The translations under genes were made by a program, and so were the position numbers. Shown here in pieces: positions 63,878 to 64,000 of a stretch of 64,000 nt of DNA (positions are counted from its first letter, which is position 1; each line of letters starts with the position of its first letter). The DNA lies in contig NZ_CP080575.1 in NCBI RefSeq assembly GCF_019575955.1, forward strand, positions 1 to 64,000. The letters are read 5' to 3'. This DNA is from Nesterenkonia pannonica. GTDB lineage: Bacteria; Actinomycetota; Actinomycetes; Actinomycetales; Micrococcaceae. Under the pieces are notes generated by a model that saw nothing but the letters and a program-made list of their open reading frames with translations, was not told where the DNA came from and searched no databases.

Positions 63878-64000
63878 TCAGTTCTCGCAGCTCAGTGCGA
63901 TGCCCCTGTCGCTCGTCCGAGGGTTCCGCCGCCGCGTGGCCCGCAGCGTGAAAGCCAGGATGAGCGTCAGCACGCTCAGTGCGGCGGCGAACCGGAACGC
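63878..64000 (-). CDS. C-terminal fragment of a membrane protein
   Basis: The last 40 codons of a gene that enters from the right edge: a hydrophobic helix (AALSVLTLILAFTL) followed by a basic end RATRRRNPRTSDRGIALSCE. Helix then positive charges suggests the last transmembrane segment of a transporter. Too little is present for a family call. Confidence 0.5.
   Translation of the reverse strand, partial: AFRFAAALSVLTLILAFTLRATRRRNPRTSDRGIALSCEN

Overview
The window looks like high-GC actinobacterial DNA, most likely Micrococcales (Micrococcaceae type; Nesterenkonia or Kocuria-like is my best guess). Evidence: a putrescine oxidase that reads like the Kocuria enzyme, DUF6350, DUF3027 and DUF6457 proteins, a groL without groES under HrcA-type CIRCE operators, an IdeR/DtxR repressor and cold-shock proteins of actinobacterial type. 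The assembly is error-rich: most genes are broken by single-base losses in C or G runs. In addition, sites where the protein requires GCCGGC very often read GTAAGC, GTAGGC, GCTTAC, GCTTAAGC or GTTTAC. I call these 'GCCGGC lesions' below. I therefore annotate whole genes across apparent frameshifts and do not call them pseudogenes.

Layout. 1-5162: polyamine/amide catabolism operon on the minus strand (putrescine oxidase, agmatine deiminase, amidase, amidohydrolase) with a divergent TetR regulator. 5128-16481: mixed housekeeping genes (histidine phosphatase, purN, DUF6350, App1 phosphatase, GT4 glycosyltransferase, inositol-phosphatase-like enzyme, rubrerythrin-VIT iron transporter, NarL-type two-component pair). 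16450-28001: P-type ATPase, sucCD, pcrA helicase, EamA transporter, Old Yellow Enzyme, and a ThrE-type exporter. 28104-34519: a compact ten-gene gas-vesicle operon on the minus strand, including three GvpA-family proteins, two of which carry unusual extra domains (zinc ribbon; PH-like modules).

34760-38476: rhodanese with a CstR-like sensor, a DUF418/1624 membrane protein, tRNA-Arg, a uroporphyrinogen methyltransferase and CspA. 38677-46200: a molybdenum/formate block: formate-dehydrogenase-like molybdoenzyme, fdhD, moeA and DUF6457 on one strand, a divergent OFA-family transporter across a promoter with a perfect palindrome, and a mobA-like nucleotidyltransferase. 46216-50029: HNH endonuclease, two tandem NlpC/P60 wall hydrolases with near-identical terminators and shared GTGAC-type operators, and a DtxR repressor.

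50083-60838: serC, OmpR-type regulator, Csp-like protein, DUF3027, beta-lactamase-like hydrolase, sensor kinase, WXG100 protein, groL, FemAB ligase, LytR_C protein and ung. 60848-64000: a second ThrE-type exporter, tRNA-Val, an NmrA-type protein and the tail of a membrane protein.

The most interesting items are the gas-vesicle operon with its zinc-ribbon and PH-like fusions and opposite-charge disordered tails, the shared operators of the duplicated NlpC/P60 genes, the palindrome controlling the formate block, and the sequence-specific GCCGGC footprint, which suggests DNA modification at that motif.
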